A DNA stretch of 17,140 nt from HO2-45-28 sp964574495 (lineage in GTDB: Bacteria; Patescibacteriota; Minisyncoccia; HO2-45-28). Below the pieces are notes generated by a model. It made no database searches. It was not told the origin of the DNA and saw only the letters and a program-made list of their open reading frames with translations. Every line of letters starts with the position of its first letter. Position 1 is the first letter of the stretch. Positions 6,070 through 12,966 of the stretch are shown one piece after another. The stretch covers positions 1 to 17,140 of the forward strand of contig CAZNNT010000019.1 in assembly GCA_964574495.1 (NCBI GenBank), read 5' to 3'. Position numbers and translations under genes: made by a program.

Positions 6070-6357
6070 GTGTCTATCAACGGTTGTCCAAAAACGATCT
6101 CGGAAGTTAAAAAAATGGCCGGCGAACTTAGTGGGCGATTTGTAATTTGTGGTATTTTTGCGGGAATTTTTTTGTCCTCCCTATTGATGGCAATAGTCAT
6201 CAGCACAGTGACCGAAATTCCAAGAAGTGCGCCTGGGTTTTTTAGTTTCATTACACCATATTCTCTTGCTGTGTCTCTTCTCGTTGTTTCTTTCGTAGCC
6301 GGATTAATAAGTTGCGTAGGAGCTAAACGACTGATGGACAAAATCGACAGAAACTAA
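6070..6357 (+). CDS. Small two-helix membrane protein, 95 aa
   Basis: I do not recognise a family. The start is GTG at 6070, with AGGAGG (6060-6065) just upstream; the ATG at 6007 lies upstream of the predicted transcription start (about 6035) and cannot be used from this promoter. The product has a short polar N-terminus with TISEVKKMAGELSGR, a hydrophobic helix at about 24-46, a proline-containing loop, a second hydrophobic helix at about 64-85 and a basic C-terminal tail (KRLMDKIDRN). Both ends would then lie on the same side, with the basic residues suggesting the cytoplasm. It is a single-gene transcription unit with its own promoter and terminator. Confidence 0.65.
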   Translation: MSINGCPKTISEVKKMAGELSGRFVICGIFAGIFLSSLLMAIVISTVTEIPRSAPGFFSFITPYSLAVSLLVVSFVAGLISCVGAKRLMDKIDRN

Positions 6358-6383
6358 TAGAGTGGTTGAGAATATTTAGCCCG

Positions 6384-6407
6384 AACCCGAAAGGTCGGGT
6401 TTTTTGT
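6384..6407 (+). terminator. Terminator of the small membrane protein gene
   Basis: AACCCGA (6384-6390) pairs with TCGGGTT (6395-6401) around an AAGG loop and runs into a T-rich tail TTTTTTG. Confidence 0.85.
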
Positions 6408-6455
6408 TTAAAAATTAAAATTTTAACCTCAACCAAATAATCCAGTTAAATAAAA

Positions 6456-7208
6456 CTAAAGCTGTAATTTTTCCAGTTCTTCTTTGCTCACCGCGCCTTC
6501 TCTTAAAATTTTTGGGGGGCAAATTGTGCAGTCAAGGACAGTTGATGGTTTTGACGGAGGCAAGTCGCCGGCGTCCAAAATTAAATCCGGAAAACAGCGT
6601 GCGCCACCAAGCGCGCCACACGCACCACCAAGTAACATCTTTTTAACAATTGTTAAAAATGTGTTACTTTTTAATGATTCTTCGAACTCTTTTTCGAACT
6701 CTCTTTTGAACCCTCTTTCGAACTCTCTTATGAGTTCTGTTATTTTGGTGTGTTCATGGCTACCGGCAATGTTCGCCGAAGTTCCGGTAATGGGTCCCCC
6801 AAATTTTTCAATAATTTTTAAAACAAGTCCATGATTCGGTATGCGAACGCCGATGGTTCCGCCTTTTTTCGCAGGCAAAATACAAGTAATTTTTCCGGTT
6901 CCGCCTTCTCCCTCCAGCTCCGGCGAGACAGGCCAAATTTTTTTCAAAAAATCCAAAACTTTTTTGTCTTCAATCCGCGCGACTTCTTCAAGCATTTCGA
7001 GCGAAGAAACAAAAACGGGCAGTTTTTTGTCTTTTACTCTGCCCTTTATCTCAAAAACTTTTCTAACCGCCTTTTCGTTGCCGGCATCGGCGGCTAATCC
7101 GTAAACCGTGTCCGTCGGCACAACAACCACACCGGCGGAAGCCAAAACCTCAACGGCCCTGCCAACCGCTTCCTTAAAATTATTTTTTCCAACTTTTAAT
7201 ATTTCCAT
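6456..7208 (-). CDS. Sua5/YciO/YrdC (TsaC) threonylcarbamoyl-AMP synthase with inserted segment
   Basis: The family makes threonylcarbamoyl-AMP from Thr, bicarbonate and ATP, the first step of t6A37 tRNA modification. Signatures are VVVPTDTVYGLAADA (28-42), the KGR...KLPVFVSSL block, GTIGVRIPNH (117-126), ITGTSANIAGS (140-150) and, near the end, LDAGDLPPSKPSTVLD. Between the last two, residues about 151-206 form a much longer segment than the short loop in TsaC proteins. It consists of a 4-residue repeat (REFE, RGFK, REFE, KEFE; 161-176) from a 12-bp tandem repeat, a stretch from a 40-bp palindrome (180-193), and a Gly/Ala/Cys-rich part (194-205). There is no C-terminal Sua5 domain. The ATG overlaps the HAD stop (TGATG); no ribosome binding site is visible, so translation is probably coupled. 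Confidence 0.88.
   Translation of the reverse strand: MEILKVGKNNFKEAVGRAVEVLASAGVVVVPTDTVYGLAADAGNEKAVRKVFEIKGRVKDKKLPVFVSSLEMLEEVARIEDKKVLDFLKKIWPVSPELEGEGGTGKITCILPAKKGGTIGVRIPNHGLVLKIIEKFGGPITGTSANIAGSHEHTKITELIREFERGFKREFEKEFEESLKSNTFLTIVKKMLLGGACGALGGARCFPDLILDAGDLPPSKPSTVLDCTICPPKILREGAVSKEELEKLQL
6630..6669. repeat. 40-bp palindrome inside the sua5/tsaC coding sequence
   Basis: The two 20-base halves are inverted copies with mismatches at only two positions per arm (6638-6639 against 6660-6661); the central 20 bases (6640-6659) are perfect. It encodes residues about 180-193, in frame, and lies beside a 12-bp tandem repeat. An inserted palindromic element is the simplest explanation. 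Confidence 0.8.
6681..6728. repeat. 12-bp tandem repeat, four copies, inside sua5/tsaC
   Basis: Units TTCGAACTCTTT, TTCGAACTCTCT, TTTGAACCCTCT and TTCGAACTCTCT follow without gaps. Each unit is four codons, so copy number can change without breaking the frame. The product is a charged, helix-prone repeat of the form [RK][EG]F[EK]. Confidence 0.9.
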
Positions 7209-7873
7209 CAGGATAAAAGCAATTTTTGGATTTCGTCAAGAGTGCGGCAGTCGTGGTCGCAGCCGGCATGGCGCTCACGAACGCCTTCAAGTTCCGGTCT
7301 GATTAGCTGAAAAGTTTTGACTTGCGGGAATTTTTCCTTGACCGCGTGAAGCGCGCGGTAAGGGTTATCGTCAACAAAAATAATCTCTTCGGCATTTTTA
7401 CTTTTTTTCAAAATATTTTCCGCGTCAGAAACTTTGGAGGCCTCCCGGCTCACGACGATCTCGTCAACCAGCGCGCCAACCCCGCTTAAACTAATTTTTG
7501 TTTTCTGCCAGTCATCATTTCCGAAAGTCAAAATAATCCTGTGCCAGCCGGCGTCCGCAAGTTTTTTCAAAAAAGCGCTGGTATCCGAATAAACAAAATT
7601 GGGCATTGTTTTATGAAGAGCGTCTAAATTTTTTTTTAGGAATGCTTTATTCGCCTCGGGAAATCGTTTGATGAAAAGAGCTATGTGGTCGTCCCGGTGA
7701 TAAACTTTATTTTGCGCCTTAAAATCATCTCTCATGCGTTGGTAAAACTCGTCATATTCTTTTTCGCTTACTCCGGAATCAATAAAAATCCTGCTGGAGG
7801 CGGCGCTGAAAGCCGAAGTATTGAACAAAACATCGTCAAAATCCAAAAGCGCGATTTTAGTCACATCAGGCAT
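7208..7873 (-). CDS. HAD-superfamily hydrolase, 221 aa
   Basis: The four HAD motifs are recognisable: motif I LLDFDDVLF with nucleophile Asp11 and acid/base Asp13, motif II ILTFGN with Thr116, motif III Lys147 (EASKVSD), and motif IV IIFVDDNPYRA with Asp168/Asp169 that bind Mg. The helical segment between motifs I and II (about 20-95) makes it a C1-cap type member, the group with small-molecule phosphatases. The C-terminal part contains HAGCDHDCRTLDE, a Cys/His pair of unknown meaning. The substrate cannot be deduced; its position in the glmS-yvcK run makes a sugar phosphate or nucleotide plausible. Its start overlaps the yvcK stop by 8 bases and its stop overlaps the sua5 start. Confidence 0.85.
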   Translation of the reverse strand: MPDVTKIALLDFDDVLFNTSAFSAASSRIFIDSGVSEKEYDEFYQRMRDDFKAQNKVYHRDDHIALFIKRFPEANKAFLKKNLDALHKTMPNFVYSDTSAFLKKLADAGWHRIILTFGNDDWQKTKISLSGVGALVDEIVVSREASKVSDAENILKKSKNAEEIIFVDDNPYRALHAVKEKFPQVKTFQLIRPELEGVRERHAGCDHDCRTLDEIQKLLLS

Positions 7874-8825
7874 ATTTTAAAATTATGTCGGCTAATTTTT
7901 TATGATCGTGGCGTATAAATTCTCCCTTGCGCAACAAATTGGTTTTTACGACTTTTAATTTTGCGGGGGCGGAAAATCCGGCAAGAAATGGATCTACAAA
8001 AAAAGCGCGCTCTTTGCGATAACGCCTTAAAACTGTCTCCGGCGGCTTTTGATTATTTAAAATAACGGCGTCCAACATCCCTTCGCCGAGATATTTTTCA
8101 AGGGCTAAGACAAAATCGCGGGCCACAAAGCCGTGCGTTTCGCCATATTTGGTCATCAAATTGCAGACAAAAATCTTTTTGGCGCGCGATTGCGAAATGG
8201 CTTCCGGAATTCCGCGCACAAGGATATTGGGAATAACGCTTGTATAAAGATCGCCCGGGCCTATAACCACCAAATCCGCGCGCCGAATCGCTTGAAGCGC
8301 TTTGGGATTGGCTTTGGCGTTCGGCTCAAGCCAGACCTTGTTTACCGCCAATTCGCCGTCGTGTTTTGGAATATCTATATTCGTTTCCCCGCGAATGACG
8401 GACCCGTCTTCAAGTTCGGCAAAAAGCCGGACATCGGCAAGCGTTACCGGAATCACTTCCCCCCTTTCAACCGCCAGAAGACGCGAGGCCTCGGTCAGAG
8501 CTTTTTCAAAATTTCCGCAAATTCTCTCAAGCGCCGTAATTATGAGATTTCCGAAATTATGGCCGTTCAGTCCCCCTTCGCGAAAACGATAATTAAAAAG
8601 TTGGGACAGAAGTTCGTCCGGATGTTTGGAAAGGGCAACTAAAGCCCTACGGACATCGCCCGTCGGCAAAATGCCGAATTCCTCGCGCAGAATTCCGGTT
8701 GACCCTCCGTCATCAGCCATTGAAACAATAGCCGATAAATAAGCCGGACCGTATTTAAGCGCGCTCAAAACGGTGTAAGTTCCGGTGCCTCCGCCGATAA
8801 TCACAATCCTTTTTTCTTTAGACAT
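7866..8825 (-). CDS. yvcK: YvcK/GlmR family UDP-GlcNAc-binding factor (CofD-like), 319 aa
   Basis: Matches the YvcK (UPF0052) family throughout: VIIGGGTGTYTVLSALK (8-24), VSMADDGGSTG (35-45), REEFGILPTGDVRRALVALS, NYRFREGGLNGHNFGN, the LFAELEDGSVIRGE strand region and VVIGPGDLYTSVIPNILVRG. In Bacillus subtilis the homologue (GlmR) binds UDP-GlcNAc and stimulates GlmS, directing carbon to cell-wall precursors; the older name is gluconeogenesis factor. Here glmS lies two genes upstream in the same run, which supports the same pairing. The CofD-type transferase reaction is unlikely, because coenzyme F420 genes are absent nearby and family length and motifs are YvcK-like. The ATG at 8825 lies 10 bases after the nucleotidyltransferase stop, with no Shine-Dalgarno sequence. 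Confidence 0.92.
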   Translation of the reverse strand: MSKEKRIVIIGGGTGTYTVLSALKYGPAYLSAIVSMADDGGSTGILREEFGILPTGDVRRALVALSKHPDELLSQLFNYRFREGGLNGHNFGNLIITALERICGNFEKALTEASRLLAVERGEVIPVTLADVRLFAELEDGSVIRGETNIDIPKHDGELAVNKVWLEPNAKANPKALQAIRRADLVVIGPGDLYTSVIPNILVRGIPEAISQSRAKKIFVCNLMTKYGETHGFVARDFVLALEKYLGEGMLDAVILNNQKPPETVLRRYRKERAFFVDPFLAGFSAPAKLKVVKTNLLRKGEFIRHDHKKLADIILKYA

Positions 8826-8835
8826 AAAATATTTT

Positions 8836-9519
8836 CTAGTTTTCTAGTTTTAGAATCTCCTCGGCCTTTTTTATATCTTCGGGGTAGCCAATCGGGATCC
8901 AGAGAGAAGCGGATATCCCGAAAAGGTCGTGGTCTTGAATCAATTGATTGATCATGGTCGTCAGATAATACTCTCCGTTGGAGTGACGGCTGGGCTTGTA
9001 ATCAAAAATGCGCTCGTCAAGAATCATGGCGCCGCAAGAGACAATATTTGATTTTGGATTTTCCGGCTTTTCTTCTATTTCCAAAATTTTTTTATCTTTA
9101 TTCATAAGAATCACGCCGAATTTCCGCGGGTCTTCCACTTCCGTAATCGCGATGGACAAATCGCGCTTCATCATTTCTTCAAAGACGCCTCGGCCGTAAA
9201 CATCGTCGGCAAAAAGCATTAAAAATTTTTCCCGCCCCAAAAACGGCTGGCAGAGACGCAAAGCGTGCCCCGTGCCCAGCTTCCCGTCCTGCCAAACATA
9301 TCTGACTTTTAAACCGCGGAATTCTTCACCCAAAAGCGCCTGAATCTGTTCGCCTTTATATCCCACGACGATAATCAGCTCGTTAATTTCTTTCGGCAAA
9401 GAATCAATGATATGTTCAATAATCGTTTTGCCGCCCACCGGCAAAAGGGGCTTTGGCCGCTTTAGTGTCAGCGGCCGCATTCTCACGCCCTCGCCCGCGG
9501 CTAAAATAACGCATTTCAT
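8836..9519 (-). CDS. Sugar-phosphate nucleotidyltransferase, GlmU N-domain-like, 227 aa
   Basis: The N-terminal signature LAAGEGVRMRPLTLKRPKPL (6-25) is the nucleotide-binding loop of NDP-sugar pyrophosphorylases; LFADDVYG contains the metal-binding Asp, and EIEEKPENP is the sugar-phosphate site motif. QDGKLGTGHAL resembles the LGTxHA motif of UDP-GlcNAc pyrophosphorylases (GlmU) more than the equivalent in RmlA or GalU. It consists of the transferase domain only; the left-handed helix acetyltransferase half of GlmU is absent. Placed directly after glmS and before yvcK, it most likely activates GlcNAc-1-P or glucosamine-1-P, but a hexose-1-P uridylyl- or thymidylyltransferase cannot be excluded. 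Eighteen bases separate it from glmS; there is no clear ribosome binding site. Confidence 0.85.
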   Translation of the reverse strand: MKCVILAAGEGVRMRPLTLKRPKPLLPVGGKTIIEHIIDSLPKEINELIIVVGYKGEQIQALLGEEFRGLKVRYVWQDGKLGTGHALRLCQPFLGREKFLMLFADDVYGRGVFEEMMKRDLSIAITEVEDPRKFGVILMNKDKKILEIEEKPENPKSNIVSCGAMILDERIFDYKPSRHSNGEYYLTTMINQLIQDHDLFGISASLWIPIGYPEDIKKAEEILKLEN

Positions 9520-9537
9520 ATTTGTTCAATATTTATT

Positions 9538-11394
9538 TCATTCAACGGTAACCGACTTGGCTAAATTGCGCGGCTTATCCACGTCTCTATTTTTAAAAAC
9601 AGCCATATGATAAGCAAAAAGCTGTAAAGGGATAATTGAGAGTATCGGGCTTAATTCTTCTCTGACGCGCGGAATAGTTAAAACATGGCTGGCGTATTTA
9701 TGAATCAATTCGTCGCCTTCCGAGGCCAGCGCTATAATCAAGGCCTTGCGCGCTTTAAGCTCCTGTAAATTGGAAAGGGTTTTTTCGTAAACGCTGTCTT
9801 GCGGAATTATGGCTACCACTGGAAAATTTTTATCCACCAGAGCAATGGGACCATGCTTCATTTCTCCTGCCGGACACCCCTCGGCGTGAATGTATGAGAT
9901 TTCTTTGAGTTTCAAAGCGCCCTCAAGCGATACCGGCCAGCTATATTTCCGCCCCATATACATGAAATTTTCATGACGGCTGTAAATCTTGGCCAGCCGG
10001 CGAATTTCGGAACTGGAACCCAGAATTTTCCTGACTTGAGACGGCAGAGTTAAAAGTTCTTTTAAAAGTCCGCCGGCTTCTTCGGCGCCGAGGGTTTGGC
10101 GCATTCTGCCCAAATAGAGCGCGGCTAAAATTAAAATCGCCAGTTGCGAAACAAAGGCCTTGGTTGAAGCCACGGCTATTTCGGGCCCCGCGTGATTATA
10201 AATCCCCGCGTGCACTTCTCGGCTGATGGTGGAGCCGACGACATTAACTATGCCCACAGCCAGGGCTCCGGATTTTTTGGCTTCTTTTACGGCTTCCAGG
10301 GTGTCGGCGGTTTCCCCTGATTGGGAAATGGCGAACACCGCGGTATTTTCATTCATAATCGGCGGGTGATAACGAAATTCCGAGCCGTAGATGACCTCCG
10401 TCGGCATACGCGCCAATTTTTCAAAAAGATATTTTCCTATCAAACCCGCGTAATAAGAAGTCCCGCAGCCGGTGATAATAACGCGCTCCGTTTTTTCCAG
10501 ACGGTCTCTGACAGAATCAAGTCCGCCGAGTTTAACATCTCCGTCTTTTGCCATAATCCTGCCTCTTAACGCGTCCTCAATCACTTGCGGCGTTTCATGA
10601 ATCTCCTTTTCCATAAAATGATTAAACTCCCCTTTTTCCGCGTCTTGCAAAGACCAGTCAATCGTCTTGGCTTCTTTTTTCAGCGATTTAAAACTTCTCG
10701 GGCCGGTGCGCAAAATATTGAAAATCTTTTTTGACCCGGGATTTAAAACCGCCATTTCATTGTCGTTTAAGTAAATGACTTTGCGCGTGTGTTTGAGCAC
10801 CGCAGCCGCGTCCGAAGCCAAAATATAATCCTTTTTGCCGACACCGATCAAAAGGGATGACCCGCGCCTGACGCCGATTAAGGTCTCGGGAAAATCAGCC
10901 GAAAAAACAGCAAGACCGAAAGTGCCGATGACATGCCTCAAGGCCTGCGTAACCGCGGCTTGAAGATCAACCGCTCCGAAAGCTAAAGCCCGCTCAATCA
11001 AATGCGGAAGAACTTCCGTGTCGGTTTCGGAACGAAAAATATGCCCTTCGCGCATAAGGGCCTCGCGAATCTTCTCGTAGTTTTCAATTATGCCGTTATG
11101 CGCGACAAAAATTTTATTGGCGCAGTCGGCGTGCGGATGGGCGTTTAAAACGCTCGGCTCTCCGTGCGTGGCCCAGCGAGTGTGTGCTATGGCGATGCGG
11201 CTTTGCGGGACGGCTTTCAGTTTTTTTTCCAAGGCGGCTATTCTGCCGGTTTCTTTTTGCATAAAAATTCCTCCAGCCGAATCAAGCGCCGCAACGCCCG
11301 CCGAATCATATCCGCGATACTCAAGGCGCTTGAGCCCTTCAAGCGCTATTTGAACCGCGTTTTTCTTGCCTATATACCCGACGATTCCGCACAT
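9538..11394 (-). CDS. glmS: GlmS, glutamine-fructose-6-phosphate aminotransferase
   Basis: Makes glucosamine-6-P from fructose-6-P and glutamine, the entry to amino-sugar and peptidoglycan synthesis. The start is set at the ATG at 11394 because the N-terminal nucleophile hydrolase domain needs Cys at position 2 (MCGIVGYIG); an upstream in-frame TTG would bury it. The glutaminase domain shows HTRWATHG and HNGIIENY; two SIS domains follow, with ITGCGTSYYAG, SQSGETADTLEA and EGCPAGEMKHGPIALVD, and the C-terminus DKPRNLAKSVTVE is the family ending. Length (618 aa) is typical. The only SD-like bases (GGTGA) lie inside the 3' arm of a long hairpin that ends 2 bases before the ATG. First gene of the run glmS, nucleotidyltransferase, yvcK, HAD, sua5. 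Confidence 0.97.
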   Translation of the reverse strand: MCGIVGYIGKKNAVQIALEGLKRLEYRGYDSAGVAALDSAGGIFMQKETGRIAALEKKLKAVPQSRIAIAHTRWATHGEPSVLNAHPHADCANKIFVAHNGIIENYEKIREALMREGHIFRSETDTEVLPHLIERALAFGAVDLQAAVTQALRHVIGTFGLAVFSADFPETLIGVRRGSSLLIGVGKKDYILASDAAAVLKHTRKVIYLNDNEMAVLNPGSKKIFNILRTGPRSFKSLKKEAKTIDWSLQDAEKGEFNHFMEKEIHETPQVIEDALRGRIMAKDGDVKLGGLDSVRDRLEKTERVIITGCGTSYYAGLIGKYLFEKLARMPTEVIYGSEFRYHPPIMNENTAVFAISQSGETADTLEAVKEAKKSGALAVGIVNVVGSTISREVHAGIYNHAGPEIAVASTKAFVSQLAILILAALYLGRMRQTLGAEEAGGLLKELLTLPSQVRKILGSSSEIRRLAKIYSRHENFMYMGRKYSWPVSLEGALKLKEISYIHAEGCPAGEMKHGPIALVDKNFPVVAIIPQDSVYEKTLSNLQELKARKALIIALASEGDELIHKYASHVLTIPRVREELSPILSIIPLQLFAYHMAVFKNRDVDKPRNLAKSVTVE

Positions 11395-11396
11395 GC

Positions 11397-11451
11397 CAAT
11401 TTTCACCAAAATTTCAAGGCGCTAGCCGCAGAAATTTTGGCTTGAAAATTG
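11397..11451 (-). promoter_or_regulatory. Hairpin sequestering the glmS ribosome binding site
   Basis: CAATTTTCA plus CCAAAATTTC (11397-11415) is complementary to GAAATTTTGG (11431-11440) and TGAAAATTG (11443-11451), giving a 19-bp stem with only a 2-base bulge; GGC and GCC pair inside the 15-base loop. On the mRNA the 3' arm contains the only SD-like bases and ends 2 nt before the AUG. Translation of glmS should depend on melting or remodelling this stem. Confidence 0.75.
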
Positions 11452-11535
11452 AGCACCCCGCTCTAATTTTACCGAAAGGGTGCTCGCGGCGCGCGTGCGC
11501 GAATAGCGCATCCCTCGTTGGACAAAGCGCGCCGC
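11451..11535 (-). promoter_or_regulatory. Two further contiguous hairpins in the glmS leader
   Basis: GCGGCGCGC (11486-11494) pairs with GCGCGCCGC (11527-11535) and encloses TGCGC/GCGCA; GAGCACCC (11451-11458) pairs with GGGTGCTC (11478-11485). With the RBS hairpin they form an almost uninterrupted series from 11535 to 11397. No confident promoter is visible between trmB and these hairpins; transcription may come from the trmB promoter or from an AT-rich stretch at about 11540-11600. Confidence 0.6.
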
Positions 11536-11609
11536 CAAATTAAGCTGATAAAAGTTTAAATATTTCATTGTTTAAATTCTATTTTTCGTAAAATTGGGGC
11601 GGGGTATTC

Positions 11610-12353
11610 CTATATTTTCCCCCACAAATTATCAAATAAAATTCTCTGGGTACGCGCTATCTTTTCGTCTTTTATCAGAACTCCGAACGGGCTGTCGTCT
11701 TCGGCCACTGAAATTAAAGCGATTTTTGGGCCGTAAATTAAAAAATATGCCGGAGCATCCTCAGCGATCCATTTGCGCTCAGCCAGTTTCAGATTGGCCG
11801 GGTCCCCTCCTTCTCCCAAAGCAATGACTTTTGTTTTAATGCCCCGTTTTATCTTCTCCTTCGTGAAGTCGGGATATAATTTATATAAATAGGAGCGTAC
11901 CGATTTTGAAGAATAAAGCGCGTATTCTTTTTCATCCAGACCGGAAACCGTTGCCAGCACGTCTTGCAATATCAATTTTATGCCCTCGTCGGAATCAAAG
12001 TATTCAACCGACGGGCGTCCGCCGTGCTTAGAATAAAAAGACAAAAGGGACGGCATTGCCTGACGCGCTTTTTCTTCGCTTCTCTCAATTTTCTTTTTCT
12101 GTGTTTCAAGCGTATCAATGATATTTTCAGGAGAACGGACCAAAAAATGCCGGCGACTGCCCTTGCGCTCGCTCGCCACCAGCCCTTTTTGTTCCAAGGA
12201 AATAAGGGCATCGTGGACCGAGCCCCTGTTTATGCCAGTACGCTCGGCTAAAACCCTAACCGAAGCCGAACCCATAGGCAACAGTGCCTCATAAACCTGC
12301 ATTTCTTTGTCAACCAATCCTATATCTTTTAGCACATCTTTCACTTCCAGCAT
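11610..12353 (-). CDS. TrmB-family transcriptional regulator, 247 aa
   Basis: The N-terminal winged helix-turn-helix (about residues 5-70, LKDIGLVDKEMQVYEALLPM then RVLAERTGINRGSVHDAL and LVASERKGSRRHFLV) is the TrmB DNA-binding domain. A charged helix (TLETQKKKIERSEEKARQAM) probably forms the dimerising coiled coil, followed by an alpha/beta effector domain (RPSVEYFDSDEGIKLILQDV onward, ending ARTQRILFDNLWGKI). Archaeal TrmB proteins sense sugars. The start is ATG 12353 because the promoter's -10 box ends 7 bases upstream; longer readings begin inside the promoter. It sits just upstream of glmS on the same strand, so control of amino-sugar genes is a reasonable guess. The effector is unknown. 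Confidence 0.87.
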   Translation of the reverse strand: MLEVKDVLKDIGLVDKEMQVYEALLPMGSASVRVLAERTGINRGSVHDALISLEQKGLVASERKGSRRHFLVRSPENIIDTLETQKKKIERSEEKARQAMPSLLSFYSKHGGRPSVEYFDSDEGIKLILQDVLATVSGLDEKEYALYSSKSVRSYLYKLYPDFTKEKIKRGIKTKVIALGEGGDPANLKLAERKWIAEDAPAYFLIYGPKIALISVAEDDSPFGVLIKDEKIARTQRILFDNLWGKI

Positions 12354-12360
12354 ATATTTA

Positions 12361-12389
12361 AAGCTATTTTTAAGCATATAGTTTGTCAA
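12361..12389 (-). promoter_or_regulatory. Promoter of trmB, leaderless arrangement
   Basis: On the - strand a perfect TTGACA (12389-12384), 17 bases, then TAGCTT (12366-12361). The ATG at 12353 begins 8 bases past the box, at the expected transcription start, and no ribosome binding site is present. Confidence 0.5.
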
Positions 12390-12420
12390 CTAATTTCCTA
12401 CAAGAATTGGGGATAACACA

Positions 12421-12457
12421 TCTGTCAAGGCTGGTTGTGCCACAGGCACTTGACAGA
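12421..12457. promoter_or_regulatory. Inverted repeat overlapping the ncRNA -35 box (operator candidate)
   Basis: TCTGTCAAG (12421-12429) and CTTGACAGA (12449-12457) are perfect inverted 9-base arms 19 bases apart. The right arm contains the TTGACA box of the ncRNA promoter. The spacing of about two helical turns fits a dimeric repressor; TrmB encoded next door is a candidate. Confidence 0.5.
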
Positions 12458-12477
12458 TTCTGTGGGTTTGCTATAAT
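12450..12477 (+). promoter_or_regulatory. Strong promoter of the ncRNA
   Basis: Perfect -35 TTGACA (12450-12455) and perfect -10 TATAAT (12472-12477) with a 16-base spacer. Both boxes match consensus fully, the best promoter in the window. Start near 12484. Confidence 0.8.
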
Positions 12478-12483
12478 GGACAC

Positions 12484-12966
12484 AGTTTGAAAAAGGGAGC
12501 AGTTCGTCATTCAGTTTGAAGGGGCCTGCAGGGAGTTCCCTTTGGATCGGCCAATCCGAAGGAGCCAAGCACTCTTGTCTGCTTGGTGAAGCCCTGTTGC
12601 GACGCTGCCTAGCCCAAAAAGGCAGCCCCGCTTTCATTGGGAGGGCGGGATTGCAAGGAGAAGAAGGGAGATACGATCATCCGGAGATCGCCTCCTGGGG
12701 GAGAACTGGACCCGACAGAGGGGTTCAACTTCCCCAAAGTTCTTTTTTCCGGAGCGTCTGATGCATATAGGCGGACGTTCCGAGGGGGACCCTGAGGGCC
12801 GCCGAAAGTGCGGACCTCTCGCTGAGAGGGCGAAAACGGATCCCCTGCCGCTGCCCCCGCCAAGCATTGTGTCTTGGTTGCTGCGCCTAGCGGATAGACG
12901 TATCCGCACCGCAGCTGGGCCGGCGGCGCCCGTCCTCCTAGATACAGGGGGACGGGCAATTTTTTT
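12484..12966 (+). ncRNA. Structured non-coding RNA of unknown family, about 480 nt
   Basis: This 600-base space holds no convincing gene but has a consensus promoter, a strong terminator and far higher G+C than its surroundings. Helices visible by eye include CCAAGCA/TGCTTGG (12565-12586), GCTGCC/GGCAGC (12604-12626), CCCGC/GCGGG (12627-12649), GGGG/CCCC in AGAACT/AGTTCT (12702-12743), GGCGG/CCGCC (12770-12803), CCTCTC/GAGAGG (12815-12829), CAAG/CTTG (12861-12876), and the nested GCTGCG/CGCAGC with GCGGATA/TATCCGC (12880-12915). A T6 run after 12743 could end a shorter RNA of about 265 nt. The size suits RNase P RNA or tmRNA, but I find neither the RNase P core (GAAAGTCC, ACAGAA) nor a tmRNA tRNA-like end with CCA. 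Confidence 0.65.

Noticed and set aside
6681..6728. CRISPR-type array
   Set aside because: Units are 12 bp, directly adjacent, coding, and without spacers.
11397..11535. glmS ribozyme
   Set aside because: The position is right and an AGCGCC string occurs, but the rest of the ribozyme core and its double pseudoknot sequences are missing and the region is simple hairpins.
12516..12959. Open frames on both strands across the ncRNA
   Set aside because: They have no ribosome binding sites, low-complexity Pro/Gly/Arg-rich products and overlap each other; the DNA is explained better by RNA helices.
12484..12966. RNase P RNA or tmRNA
   Set aside because: Size fits, and GAAAGTGCGG and a T-arm-like GGGGTTCAACTTCCCC are present, but the RNase P core strings and any tmRNA tRNA-like ends with CCA are absent. 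A very divergent form is not excluded.
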